DNA of 31,896 bases from JASMHC01 sp964453855 (lineage in GTDB: Bacteria; Pseudomonadota; Alphaproteobacteria; Rhodobacterales; Rhodobacteraceae): the NCBI GenBank assembly GCA_964453855.1, contig CAYVRN010000033.1:1-31896 (forward strand), read 5' to 3'. Positions 24,331 to 31,896 of the stretch are shown piece after piece (position 1 is the stretch's first letter; the number at the start of each line of letters is the position of its first letter). The notes beneath the pieces were generated by a model. It did not search any database and was not told the origin of the DNA. It worked only from the letters and a program-made list of their open reading frames with translations. The position numbers were made by a program, and so were the translations under genes.

Positions 24331-24405
24331 TTTCATTCAGATGAAATTTATCTTGAAAATTTCACGAACCAAAAGCAAGGTCGATTCCACGAACTGATGG
24401 AATCG
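24331..24405. promoter_or_regulatory. Palindrome cluster upstream of XRE-cupin regulator
   Basis: Three strong palindromes in 75 bp. TTTCAT-TCAG-ATGAAA (24331-24346). GAAATTT-N7-AAATTTC (24343-24363), with a nested TGAAAATTTCA (24354-24364). CGATTCCA-N8-TGGAATCG (24382-24405), which ends 4 bp before the TTG start. TTTCA/TGAAA half-sites occur four times. Such symmetry suggests operator sites for autoregulation; the first could also form a hairpin after msrC. Confidence 0.6.
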
Positions 24406-24409
24406 CACC

Positions 24410-24982
24410 TTGAACGCACCTCAAGCCAATCTCTCGTCCACCCTCGGGGCCGATATTCGCGCCCTGCGTAAGGCACGCGGGCTGACCCTTGTGGATATGG
24501 CCGATAGCCTGAACCGCTCGGTCGGCTGGTTGTCTCAGGTCGAGCGGGACAAATCCGAGCCCTCGATTTCCGACCTCAGGCAAATCGCCAAATGTCTGGG
24601 TGTGCCGATGTCGATGCTTTTTTCCCATTCCGCAGCCCCTGCTGAAGAACAAGGTTACATTGTCCGCGCCGGATCGCGGCGTCCAATGGGATCGGGCGAA
24701 GAAGGCCTGATCGAGGAACTGCTCTCGCCTGATCTGACGGATGATTTCGAGGTCGTGCATTCCACCTTCCGCCCGCGCTCGAAGATGCAGATACCGGCCA
24801 CCCGTCCGACACAGGAAGTCGGATACATGATATCGGGCCGACTTCACCTGACCATCGGCGGGCGCGATTTCACTGTGGGGCCCGGCGACAGCTTCCGCAT
24901 CCGCGGTGAGCCCTATCGATGGTCCAACCCCCATGACGAACCGGCCGTTGCGATCTGGGTGATCGCCCCGCCGGTCTATTAG
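24410..24982 (+). CDS. XRE-family transcriptional regulator with cupin sensor domain
   Basis: 190 residues. A helix-turn-helix domain (about 10-68) reads IRALRKARGLTLVDMADSLN, then SVGWLSQVERDKSEPS and LRQIAKCLGVPMSMLF. A C-terminal cupin (about 105-187) has TQEVGYMISGRLHLTIGG and VGPGDSFRIRGEPYRW, and probably binds a small effector. Regulators of this type often control amine and amino-acid catabolic genes beside them. The start is a TTG; its ribosome site, if any, lies inside the palindrome. It heads a run of same-strand genes, the next starting 14 nt later. Confidence 0.92.
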   Translation: MNAPQANLSSTLGADIRALRKARGLTLVDMADSLNRSVGWLSQVERDKSEPSISDLRQIAKCLGVPMSMLFSHSAAPAEEQGYIVRAGSRRPMGSGEEGLIEELLSPDLTDDFEVVHSTFRPRSKMQIPATRPTQEVGYMISGRLHLTIGGRDFTVGPGDSFRIRGEPYRWSNPHDEPAVAIWVIAPPVY

Positions 24983-24996
24983 GGAGGTGTCACCAA

Positions 24997-25383
24997 ATGC
25001 CGAGAGGAAATTGTCTTTGTGGTGGCGTGCAATTCGAGGTGGCAGGCGAAATTCCTAATCCCGTCGCCTGCCATTGCAGCATGTGCCGAAAGGTGTCAGG
25101 GCATTTTTGGGTGGCCACGGGATTTCGTCGTGAAAGGCTCAATCTGTCCGGTGAAGAAAACCTGACATGGTACCAATCGTCCGAAAACGTCCGACGCGGG
25201 TTCTGCAAAACATGCGGCAGTGCCCTATTCTTTGAGGACACGACAACCCCGTGGATATCCGTGGCCATGGGCGCGCTAGAGCAACCAACATCCGTCAAGT
25301 TGCACAGCCACATCTACACCGGCAACAAGGGCGACTACTACGAAATCACCGACGGCCTACCTCAACACAAGGCAGAGCCATGA
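24997..25383 (+). CDS. GFA-family zinc protein (glutathione-dependent formaldehyde-activating-like)
   Basis: 128 residues with the seven zinc-binding cysteines of the GFA fold: Cys6 and Cys8 (CLC), Cys25, Cys27 and Cys30 (CHCSMC), Cys70 and Cys73 (CKTC). The family is named for an enzyme proposed to aid reaction of formaldehyde with glutathione, but most members have no proven activity. Here it lies in a run with two N-demethylating dehydrogenases, which makes a formaldehyde role worth testing. GGGAGGTG precedes the ATG. It overlaps the next gene by 4 nt (ATGA). Confidence 0.9.
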   Translation: MPRGNCLCGGVQFEVAGEIPNPVACHCSMCRKVSGHFWVATGFRRERLNLSGEENLTWYQSSENVRRGFCKTCGSALFFEDTTTPWISVAMGALEQPTSVKLHSHIYTGNKGDYYEITDGLPQHKAEP

Positions 25384-26003
25384 TAGCAACCATCCTCTCC
25401 ATGGACATCATCCTAATCGCATCATTCGTCGGGGCAGGGGTGATGCTGAACCTGACGCCCGGGGCGGATGTGACTTTTACCGTGGCAACGTCGCTGGGAT
25501 CGGGCTGGCGAAACGGAGTGGCGGCCGCGTTCGGGATCGCGTTGGGAAGCCTTGTTCACATCAGCCTTGCTGCCTTCGGGGTCGCCGCGGCACTGGCGGC
25601 ATGGCCGCTTGGCTTCGATCTGATCCGCTGGTGCGGTGCGGCGTATCTTATGTTTCTGGCCTATCAAAACTGGCGCGATGCGGGTTCTGCCGACTTCGGC
25701 TATGCCCAACATAGTGCCTCGAAAGCCATCGTGCGCGGATTTCTGACCAACGTGTTGAACCCCAAAGTGGCCCTGTTCATGCTGGCACTTCTGCCTCAAT
25801 TCGCTGATCCCGCCATTGGCCCTGTATCCCTGCAAATGCTGGCGCTGGGCGGGCTGTTTGCCGTGACCGGATTTTTCATCATATCCGCCTATGCCATCGC
25901 AGCCGGTGCTTTTGGCTCTGTTTTACGCCAACGCATGAGTGGGCTGCGCAAACTTACATCCATCATCTTTGCCGGCCTTGCTGTCCGGCTTGTCTTCGAC
26001 TGA
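25380..26003 (+). CDS. LysE/RhtB-family exporter
   Basis: 207 residues, with about five to six membrane segments. The N-terminal signature is VGAGVMLNLTPGADVTFTVA, then GWRNGVAAAFGIALGS and FLTNVLNPKVALFMLALLPQF, characteristic of LysE/RhtB amino-acid and derivative exporters. The start ATG at 25380 overlaps the GFA stop; 25401 is an alternative. It may export an intermediate or amino acid, or relieve excess methionine or glycine; the substrate is not known. It ends 10 nt before the dehydrogenase gene. Confidence 0.88.
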   Translation: MIATILSMDIILIASFVGAGVMLNLTPGADVTFTVATSLGSGWRNGVAAAFGIALGSLVHISLAAFGVAAALAAWPLGFDLIRWCGAAYLMFLAYQNWRDAGSADFGYAQHSASKAIVRGFLTNVLNPKVALFMLALLPQFADPAIGPVSLQMLALGGLFAVTGFFIISAYAIAAGAFGSVLRQRMSGLRKLTSIIFAGLAVRLVFD

Positions 26004-26013
26004 GGAGGAACCC

Positions 26014-28275
26014 ATGTCCGATTTCCCAACCAAAGCCCGCGTGGTCATTATCGGCGGCGGCGTCGTTGGCGCCTCAAGCCTCTATCATCTGGCCAAAAAA
26101 GGCTGGACTGATTGCGTGTTGCTGGAAAAGAACGAACTGACCGCAGGCTCTACGTGGCACGCCGCAGGCAACGTGCCCACATTCAGCACCTCTTGGGCGG
26201 TGATGAACATGCAGCGTTACTCGACCGAGCTTTACGCCCGCTTGGGGGACGAGGTCGATTATCCGATGAACTACCACCAGACCGGATCAATCCGTTTGGC
26301 CCATAGCAAGGAACGGATGCAGGAATTCGAACGCGCCAAAGGCATGGGCAAGCAACAGGGCATGGATTTGGAAATCCTTGATCTGGACGAAATCAAAGCC
26401 CGCTACCCGTTTATCGAAACCCATGATCTTGCGGGCGCATTGTACGATCCGAACGACGGTGACATTGACCCCGCCCAGCTGACACAGGCGCTGGCCAAAG
26501 GCGCCCGTGACATGGGTGCGAAAATCCTGCGCTTCACGCCCGCCACAGGCGTCACCCAGCAACCTGATGACACATGGATCGTTCACACGGAAAAAGGCGA
26601 TATCGCCTGTGACTATGTGGTGAACGCAGCGGGATATTATGCCCAGCAGGTCGGTGAATGGTTTAAGCCCTACGGCGGGCGCACTGTGCCGATGATGGTG
26701 ATGAGCCACCAGTATGTCTTGACCGACGAAATCCCCGAGATCGAGGCCTATAGCAAAGAACAGGGCCGCAAGCTGCCACTTCTGCGCGATGTGGACGTGT
26801 CCTATTACTTCCGGCAGGAAAAGCACGGCTTCAACATCGGCCCGTACGAGCCGAACTGCAAAGCCGAATGGGCCGGATCGCCCGAAGAAGTCCCCAATGA
26901 CTTCAGCTTCCAGCTATGGAGCGACGATCTGGAGCGGATCGAGGATATCGTGGCGGATTCTATGGAGCGCGTGCCGCTGTCCGCATCAGCCGGCATCAGC
27001 CGCATCATCAACGGCCCGATCCCCTATGCGCCCGACGGTCTGCCCTTGATCGGCCCCATGCCCGGCGTGAAAAACGCCTTTGAAAACTGCGTCTTCACCT
27101 TCGGTATTGCCCAAGGCGGCGGCGCTGGCAAAGTGCTGGCTGAATGGATCGTCGATGGGGCAACCGAATGGGACATGTGGGCTTGCGATCCGCGTCGTTA
27201 CACCGATTACACCGACCACGACTACTGCGTCGCCAAAGGTATGGAAGTCTACGGCAACGAATACGCCATGCATTTCCCATGGCACCGCTGGCCCGCCGCC
27301 CCTGACAAGAAACTGTCGCCCATCCACGACCGCGTCAAAGCCTTGGGCGGTGTTATGGGCGCCTATAACGGCTGGGANNNNNNNNNNNNNNNNNNNNNNN
27401 NNNNNNNNNNNNNNNNNNNNNNNNNNNNNNNNNNNNNNNNNNNNNNNNNNNNNNNNNNNNNNNNNNNNNNNNNNNNNTTCTTCTTCCTGATCACTGCCGC
27501 AACGGCAGAATGGCACGATTGGGAGTGGTTGCAAAAACACATGCCAGCCGACGCCAAGTTCACCATGACCAACGTCACCAAAGAGTTCTCGACCCAGATC
27601 CTGTCCGGTCCCAAATCCCGAGACATTCTGGCCGAGATTTCGAACGCTGATCTGTCCCAAGGTTGGCTAACCCACCAGTCCGCCCAGATCGGCGAAACTT
27701 GGGTGCAACTGGTCCGTGTCTCGTTCGCGGGCGAGCTGGGCTGGGAAATCCACTCGAAAGTCGAAGACACAGCCACCGTCTTTGACATGGTCATGGACGC
27801 GGGCGCAAAACACGGGTTGAAGCCATTCGGCATGTGGGCGCTCAACAGCCTTCGCATCGAAAAAGGCTACCGCGCATGGAAGGGCGATCTGTCCACCGAC
27901 TATTCGATGCTTCAGGGCGGACTGGACCGTTTTGTCAAGCTTGACAAACCGCAAGACTTCCCCGGCAAAGCCGCGATCCAGAACGAAAAGCAGCAAGGCG
28001 TGACCAAGCGTTTCTGCACGCTGATCGTAGACGCAGGTGATTGTGATGCCCCCTACATGTCCAGCATCTGGAAAGACGGGCAAATCGTTGGTGAAACCAC
28101 CAGTGGCGCGTGGGGCTATCGTGTGGGGGCGTCTATCGCCCTGGGCATGATCCGCCCCGATCTGGCTGTACCCAGTACCGAGGTCGAGATCGAAATCTAC
28201 GGCGAAAAGTTCCGCGCTGTGGTGCAGGAAGATCAACCTCTTTGGGACCCGCAGAACGAACGTCTGCGCGCCTAA
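26014..28275 (+). CDS. FAD/GcvT dehydrogenase, dimethylglycine/sarcosine type (interrupted by gap)
   Basis: A two-part enzyme with an N-terminal DAO-type FAD domain (VVIIGGGVVGASSLYHL) and a C-terminal GcvT-like folate domain (about the last 250 residues, with SGPKSRDILAEIS, SFAGELGWEIH and KGYRAWKGDLSTDYSMLQGG). His49 in GSTWHAAG is where related dehydrogenases attach FAD covalently. These enzymes oxidise an N-methyl group and pass the C1 unit to tetrahydrofolate. A 100-N gap (27378-27477) interrupts it; the halves are in the same frame, and by comparison with the paralogue here roughly 100 residues may be missing rather than 33. GGAGG precedes the ATG. The exact substrate is unproven. Confidence 0.9.
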   Translation: MSDFPTKARVVIIGGGVVGASSLYHLAKKGWTDCVLLEKNELTAGSTWHAAGNVPTFSTSWAVMNMQRYSTELYARLGDEVDYPMNYHQTGSIRLAHSKERMQEFERAKGMGKQQGMDLEILDLDEIKARYPFIETHDLAGALYDPNDGDIDPAQLTQALAKGARDMGAKILRFTPATGVTQQPDDTWIVHTEKGDIACDYVVNAAGYYAQQVGEWFKPYGGRTVPMMVMSHQYVLTDEIPEIEAYSKEQGRKLPLLRDVDVSYYFRQEKHGFNIGPYEPNCKAEWAGSPEEVPNDFSFQLWSDDLERIEDIVADSMERVPLSASAGISRIINGPIPYAPDGLPLIGPMPGVKNAFENCVFTFGIAQGGGAGKVLAEWIVDGATEWDMWACDPRRYTDYTDHDYCVAKGMEVYGNEYAMHFPWHRWPAAPDKKLSPIHDRVKALGGVMGAYNGWXXXXXXXXXXXXXXXXXXXXXXXXXXXXXXXXXXFFFLITAATAEWHDWEWLQKHMPADAKFTMTNVTKEFSTQILSGPKSRDILAEISNADLSQGWLTHQSAQIGETWVQLVRVSFAGELGWEIHSKVEDTATVFDMVMDAGAKHGLKPFGMWALNSLRIEKGYRAWKGDLSTDYSMLQGGLDRFVKLDKPQDFPGKAAIQNEKQQGVTKRFCTLIVDAGDCDAPYMSSIWKDGQIVGETTSGAWGYRVGASIALGMIRPDLAVPSTEVEIEIYGEKFRAVVQEDQPLWDPQNERLRA
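27378..27477. other. Assembly gap (100 N) in dehydrogenase gene
   Basis: Exactly 100 undetermined bases. The reading frame is maintained across it, but the placeholder size says nothing of the true length. Confidence 0.97.
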
Positions 28276-28278
28276 ATC

Positions 28279-29349
28279 ATGGATCACCTGCCCACAACCA
28301 TGTCCGGCGTCTATCTGACCCGCCACGGCGGACCAGAGGCGTTGGAATGGCGTCGGGACATTCCCGTCCCGCGCCCGGGCCATGGGCAGGTGTTGGTTCG
28401 CGTGCTGGCAGCAGGTGTCAACAACACCGATATCAACACGCGTGTCGGCTGGTATTCGTCAGATGTGACAGGCGCAACGGATAGCGGAGAGATTGGTGAA
28501 GCGGGCGGTCATGCCGGAGCGCTAGACTTCCCGCGCATTCAGGGCGGCGATATCTGCGGCAGGGTTGTGGCGCTTGGGCAAGGCGTCACTGATTTTCAGA
28601 TCGGTGATCGCGTCACTTGTGCCATAAACCTGCCGCGCCCGACTGCGGAAAGTCCGACGGCCTATATCGCGCTCGGCTCTGAGATCGACGGTGCCTTTGC
28701 GCAATACTGCCTGCTCGAGGCAGCCGATCTGTTCGACGTTTCCGCATCTCCGCTCAGCGATGTGGAAATCGCCGCCATGCCCTGTGCCTATGGCACGGCC
28801 TATAACCTGCTGCACCGCGCTGGGGTGGCCAAAGGTAAGCGCATCCTGATCACCGGCGCATCCGGCGGGGTGGGTTTGGCCGCCGTCCAGATTGCCACGT
28901 TGAAAGGGGCAGGCGTGACAGCCATCGCGTCAGCCGCCAAAGCGGATGCCGTTGTAAATGCAGGTGCTTTCGCGATCCTGAACCGATCTGACATACCCCC
29001 CGAAAATACATTCGACATTGTGATAGATGTCGTTGCCGGAGATACGTGGCCTAACTTGATCGAAGCCCTGAAACCGGGCGGACATTATGCGGTGTCCGGT
29101 GCAATCGCCGGCCCCATCGTGAAAGCCGACCTGCGCAAGATCTATCTGCGCGATATCACCATTCACGGCTGCACCTATACACCCCGTGAAGTCTTTTCCC
29201 AGCTGATAGAATTGATAAATCTTGGCCAGCTACGGCCATTGATTTCCGCAACCTATCCGCTTGATCAAATCAACGCCGCTCAGGACGCTTTCATGCAAAA
29301 AAGCCTACCCGGCAAATTTGTTCTGATCCCACCCAAGGACACCCTATGA
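28279..29349 (+). CDS. Zinc-free MDR oxidoreductase (quinone-reductase-like)
   Basis: 356 residues of the medium-chain dehydrogenase/reductase superfamily. The N-terminal GroES-like domain has VRVLAAGVNNTDINTRVGWY and GGDICGRVVALG; the Rossmann domain has ILITGASGGVGLAAVQIA. AGVNNTD replaces the zinc-ligand Cys of alcohol dehydrogenases and no four-Cys structural zinc loop is present, so a zinc-independent NAD(P)H quinone/enone reductase is more likely than an alcohol dehydrogenase. Its reaction in the amine pathway is unclear. It begins 3 nt after the dehydrogenase stop and overlaps the next gene by 4 nt, so it is clearly part of the operon. Confidence 0.9.
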   Translation: MDHLPTTMSGVYLTRHGGPEALEWRRDIPVPRPGHGQVLVRVLAAGVNNTDINTRVGWYSSDVTGATDSGEIGEAGGHAGALDFPRIQGGDICGRVVALGQGVTDFQIGDRVTCAINLPRPTAESPTAYIALGSEIDGAFAQYCLLEAADLFDVSASPLSDVEIAAMPCAYGTAYNLLHRAGVAKGKRILITGASGGVGLAAVQIATLKGAGVTAIASAAKADAVVNAGAFAILNRSDIPPENTFDIVIDVVAGDTWPNLIEALKPGGHYAVSGAIAGPIVKADLRKIYLRDITIHGCTYTPREVFSQLIELINLGQLRPLISATYPLDQINAAQDAFMQKSLPGKFVLIPPKDTL

Positions 29350-30242
29350 CAGACATTACGTTACTCGACGGCTCTATCGGACAAGAGGCCGTCAAACGCT
29401 CGGGCGATCGGGCGACCCCGCTATGGTCAACTTCCGTCATGCTAGATTTGCCAGGAGTTATCGAAGGCATCCACCGCGACTACTTCGCCTCGGGGGCAAC
29501 CGTTGCCACCACCAACACCTATGCTGTCTTGCCGGATCGCTTAGTGATGGCAGGCGTCTCATGGGAGTTCGAACCGCTGCTCGAACAGGCGATCCGCGAG
29601 GCAGAGGCGGCGCGTGCTGATTTTCCGTCCGGCCGAATTGCAGCGTCACTCGGCCCGATGAAAGCGTCGTACCGAACCGATTTCCAAATCTCGTTTGAGG
29701 AAACCGCCACGGCTTACAAACGACTGATCGACGTTCTGGACAGCCGCGTCGACCTCTACATTATCGAAACCGTTTCAAGCCTGCATCAGGCAGAAGCCAC
29801 TTTGCGCGCAACAGCCCATTGCTCCAAACCTGTCTGGCTCGCACTTTCGGTTGACGATGATGATGGCAGCAAACTCCGTTCAGGCGAACTTCTCGCCGAA
29901 GTCGCTCCACTGATTGCTCAATTCCAGCCCGAAGCCGTCCTCATCAATTGTACCCGCCCAGAAGCCATTGGCGTTAGCCTCGGCATTCTCAAAACCTTCG
30001 GCAAACCCTTCGGCGCTTACGCCAACGGGTTCACCCGCATCTCGGAAGAGTTCTTGCAAGACGCGCCTACTGTAGATGCCTTGGAGCAACGCAAGGACCT
30101 TGACCCGACGGACTACGCGGAATTCGCAATGGGTTGGATCGATCAGGGTGCCACCATCGTCGGTGGCTGCTGCGAGGTTGGCCCCGCCCACATTGCCGAA
30201 CTGGCCCGGCAACTGCGCAACGCGGGTCACACAATCATATGA
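29346..30242 (+). CDS. Homocysteine S-methyltransferase family protein
   Basis: 298 residues, a (beta/alpha)8 zinc enzyme that moves a methyl group to homocysteine to make methionine. The start LLDGSIGQEAVKRSG carries the usual DG(A/S) motif, and the zinc ligands are Cys202 (INCTRPE), Cys275 and Cys276 (GGCCEVGP). BHMT (betaine) and MmuM (S-methylmethionine) share this fold; length is nearer MmuM. In this operon a betaine-type donor would make dimethylglycine, the substrate of the neighbouring dehydrogenases, so a betaine role is an inference from context. AAGGA is placed well before the ATG, which overlaps the previous stop. Confidence 0.9.
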   Translation: MTDITLLDGSIGQEAVKRSGDRATPLWSTSVMLDLPGVIEGIHRDYFASGATVATTNTYAVLPDRLVMAGVSWEFEPLLEQAIREAEAARADFPSGRIAASLGPMKASYRTDFQISFEETATAYKRLIDVLDSRVDLYIIETVSSLHQAEATLRATAHCSKPVWLALSVDDDDGSKLRSGELLAEVAPLIAQFQPEAVLINCTRPEAIGVSLGILKTFGKPFGAYANGFTRISEEFLQDAPTVDALEQRKDLDPTDYAEFAMGWIDQGATIVGGCCEVGPAHIAELARQLRNAGHTII

Positions 30243-30292
30243 TTTCATCTTTCCAAAAATACTCCGGGGAGCGCGAGGGGCTGGCCCCTCGC
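30242..30292 (-). repeat. Intergenic repeat copy C (28-bp box plus hairpin)
   Basis: Read on the minus strand: an 8-bp hairpin GCGAGGGG/CCCCTCGC (arms 30273-30280 and 30285-30292), 3 bp, then the 28-bp box (30242-30269) identical to copy A at 12385-12412. On the plus strand it begins at the last base of the methyltransferase stop codon and lies between that gene and the next dehydrogenase. Confidence 0.85.
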
Positions 30293-30312
30293 ATCACACA
30301 AAGGGAACACAC

Positions 30313-31896
30313 ATGACCAACCTTCCTGAAAAAGCCCGCGTCGTCATCATCGGGGGGGGCGTTATCGGTTGCTCCGTCGCCTATCACCTGACCAAATTGG
30401 GATGGAAAGACGTGATTTTGCTGGAACGCAAGCAGCTTACGTCTGGCACCACATGGCACGCAGCAGGCCTGATCGCCCAGTTGCGCGCGACGGCGAACAT
30501 GACCAAGCTGGCCAAATATTCGCAAGAACTCTACGGGTCTCTCGAAGAGGAAACCGGTGTTGCCACGGGCTTCAAACGTGTGGGGTCCATCACAGTTGCC
30601 CTGACTGAAGAGCGCAAAGAGGAAATCTTCCGCTCTGCCGCCATGGCCCGTGCCTTTGGCGTCGAGATCGAGGAAATCAGCCCCGCCGAAGTCAAAGCCC
30701 GCTATGAGCACCTGAATATCGACGGCGTGACCGGAGGCGTTTATCTGCCCAAAGACGGGCAGGGCGATCCGGCCAATATCGCGCTGGCTATGGCAAAAGG
30801 GGCCCGACAGCGCGGGGCCATCGTTCAAGAGCGTGTGAAGGTCACCAACATCGCCAAACAGGGCCGCCGTGTAACCGGCGTTGATTGGGTCAGCGATGAT
30901 GGGCAATCCCAAGGTCACATCGCGTGCGATATGATCGTCAACTGCGCAGGTATGTGGGGGCACGAGGTCGGCCGTATGGCAGGCGTCAACGTCCCTCTGC
31001 ATGCGTGCGAACACTTCTATATCGTCTCTGAACCGATTCAGGGGCTGACCCAGATGCCGGTTCTACGGGTGCCGGATGAATGCGCCTATTACAAGGAAGA
31101 CGCAGGCAAAATGATGCTGGGTGCGTTTGAGCCGAACGCCAAACCTTGGGCGATGAAAGGCATTCCCGACAGTTTTGAATTCGACCAAATACCCGAGGAC
31201 TTCGACCACTTCGAACCCATCCTTGAAGCAGCAATCAACCGGATGCCGATGCTGGCCGAGGCGGGTATTCACACGTTCTTCAACGGTCCCGAAAGCTTCA
31301 CCCCCGACGATGCCTATCACCTTGGCCTTGCACCCGAGATGGACAATGTCTGGGTCGCTGCGGGTTTCAACTCGATCGGGATTCAGTCCGCAGGTGGCGC
31401 AGGCATGGCGCTGGCGCAGTGGATGGAGGACGGTCAGAAACCCTTCGATCTGGGCGATGTGGATGTCAGCCGAAACCAGCCATTCCAAGGCAACAAACAC
31501 TACCTGTTTGAACGCTCGAAAGAAACACTCGGGCTTCTCTATGCCGATCACTACCCCTACCGCCAAAAAGCCACCGCGCGCGGTGTCCGCCGCACGCCGT
31601 TCCATGCAGAACTGGAAAAGCGCGGCGCGGTGTTTGGCGAGCTTTCGGGCTGGGAACGTGCCAACTGGTTCGCCCATCCTGGCGAAGACCCGCAGTATCA
31701 TTACAGCTGGAAACGTCAGAACTTTTTCCAGAACGTAGCAGATGAACAAACGGCGATCCGTACCAATGTCGGCATGTACGATATGTCGTCCTTTGGTAAA
31801 CTTCGGGTCGAAGGGCGTGATGCTGAAGCCTTTTTGAACCACATCTGCGGGGCGGATATGTCGGTGCCTGTGGGCAAGATCGTCTATACCCAGTTC
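30313..31896 (+). CDS. Second FAD/GcvT dehydrogenase, dimethylglycine/sarcosine type (5' part)
   Basis: 528 residues are visible; the frame is open to the window end. The first 50 residues align closely with the paralogue at 26014: VVIIGGGVIGCSVAYHL, and His49 in GTTWHAAG, the likely covalent-FAD site. The oxidase domain runs to about 400 (WVAAGFNSIGIQSAGGAG), then a linker with SGWERANWFAHPGEDPQ and the start of a GcvT domain (VGMYDMSSFGKLRVEGRDA). The family length is about 800, so roughly a third is outside the window. It begins 70 nt after the methyltransferase stop, with AAGGGA upstream. Substrate could be dimethylglycine or sarcosine. Confidence 0.92.
   Translation, partial: MTNLPEKARVVIIGGGVIGCSVAYHLTKLGWKDVILLERKQLTSGTTWHAAGLIAQLRATANMTKLAKYSQELYGSLEEETGVATGFKRVGSITVALTEERKEEIFRSAAMARAFGVEIEEISPAEVKARYEHLNIDGVTGGVYLPKDGQGDPANIALAMAKGARQRGAIVQERVKVTNIAKQGRRVTGVDWVSDDGQSQGHIACDMIVNCAGMWGHEVGRMAGVNVPLHACEHFYIVSEPIQGLTQMPVLRVPDECAYYKEDAGKMMLGAFEPNAKPWAMKGIPDSFEFDQIPEDFDHFEPILEAAINRMPMLAEAGIHTFFNGPESFTPDDAYHLGLAPEMDNVWVAAGFNSIGIQSAGGAGMALAQWMEDGQKPFDLGDVDVSRNQPFQGNKHYLFERSKETLGLLYADHYPYRQKATARGVRRTPFHAELEKRGAVFGELSGWERANWFAHPGEDPQYHYSWKRQNFFQNVADEQTAIRTNVGMYDMSSFGKLRVEGRDAEAFLNHICGADMSVPVGKIVYTQF

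Overview
The window reads as chromosomal DNA of a marine alphaproteobacterium of the Rhodobacteraceae (Roseobacter group). The basis is the protein sequences (GlcDEF, rpsT-dnaA-dnaN, fused FAD/GcvT dehydrogenases), the divergent ubiE-ubiB / mutM arrangement, and GC-rich hairpin plus AATACTC-type intergenic repeats. The genus cannot be fixed from sequence alone. There are no rRNA, tRNA, CRISPR, transposase or phage genes. Two runs of exactly 100 N (13077-13176 and 27378-27477) are assembly gaps inside genes.

Layout. 1-1.9 kb: end of a flagellar cluster (fliK-like, flgD). 1.9-4.2 kb: ubiE-ubiB on the minus strand (ubiquinone synthesis), divergent from mutM. 5.2-9.4 kb: enoyl-CoA hydratase, rpsT, dnaA, dnaN, each with its own signals; recF does not follow dnaN. 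9.5-10.8 kb: two conserved unknown-function genes on the minus strand (DUF1285 and DUF599 types). 10.9-14.6 kb: glcDEF glycolate oxidase, preceded by a GntR-like dyad; glcE is interrupted by a gap. 14.6-18.6 kb: secreted trypsin-like protease, a small heat-shock protein with a textbook sigma-32 promoter and a probable ROSE-type RNA thermometer, a membrane hybrid histidine kinase behind an AT-rich regulatory region, and a lipoprotein lytic transglycosylase. 18.6-22.5 kb: AEC transporter, hspQ, gamma-glutamyltransferase-like enzyme, and an overlapping STAS / anti-sigma pair. 22.6-24.3 kb: thiolase and free methionine-R-sulfoxide reductase.

24.4-31.9 kb: a tightly packed plus-strand run. It begins with an XRE-cupin regulator carrying strong palindromes upstream, then a GFA-fold zinc protein, a LysE exporter, a first FAD/GcvT dehydrogenase (dimethylglycine/sarcosine dehydrogenase type), a zinc-free MDR oxidoreductase, a homocysteine S-methyltransferase, and a second FAD/GcvT dehydrogenase cut by the window end. 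Together these look like a pathway for N-methylated amines such as glycine betaine: methyl transfer to homocysteine, then oxidative N-demethylation with tetrahydrofolate capture of the C1 unit.

The most interesting non-coding signals are the heat-shock promoter and thermometer before hsp20, the palindrome cluster before the XRE-cupin gene, the dyad before glcD, and a 28-bp perfect repeat 18 kb apart, one copy of which supplies the start codon of glcE.
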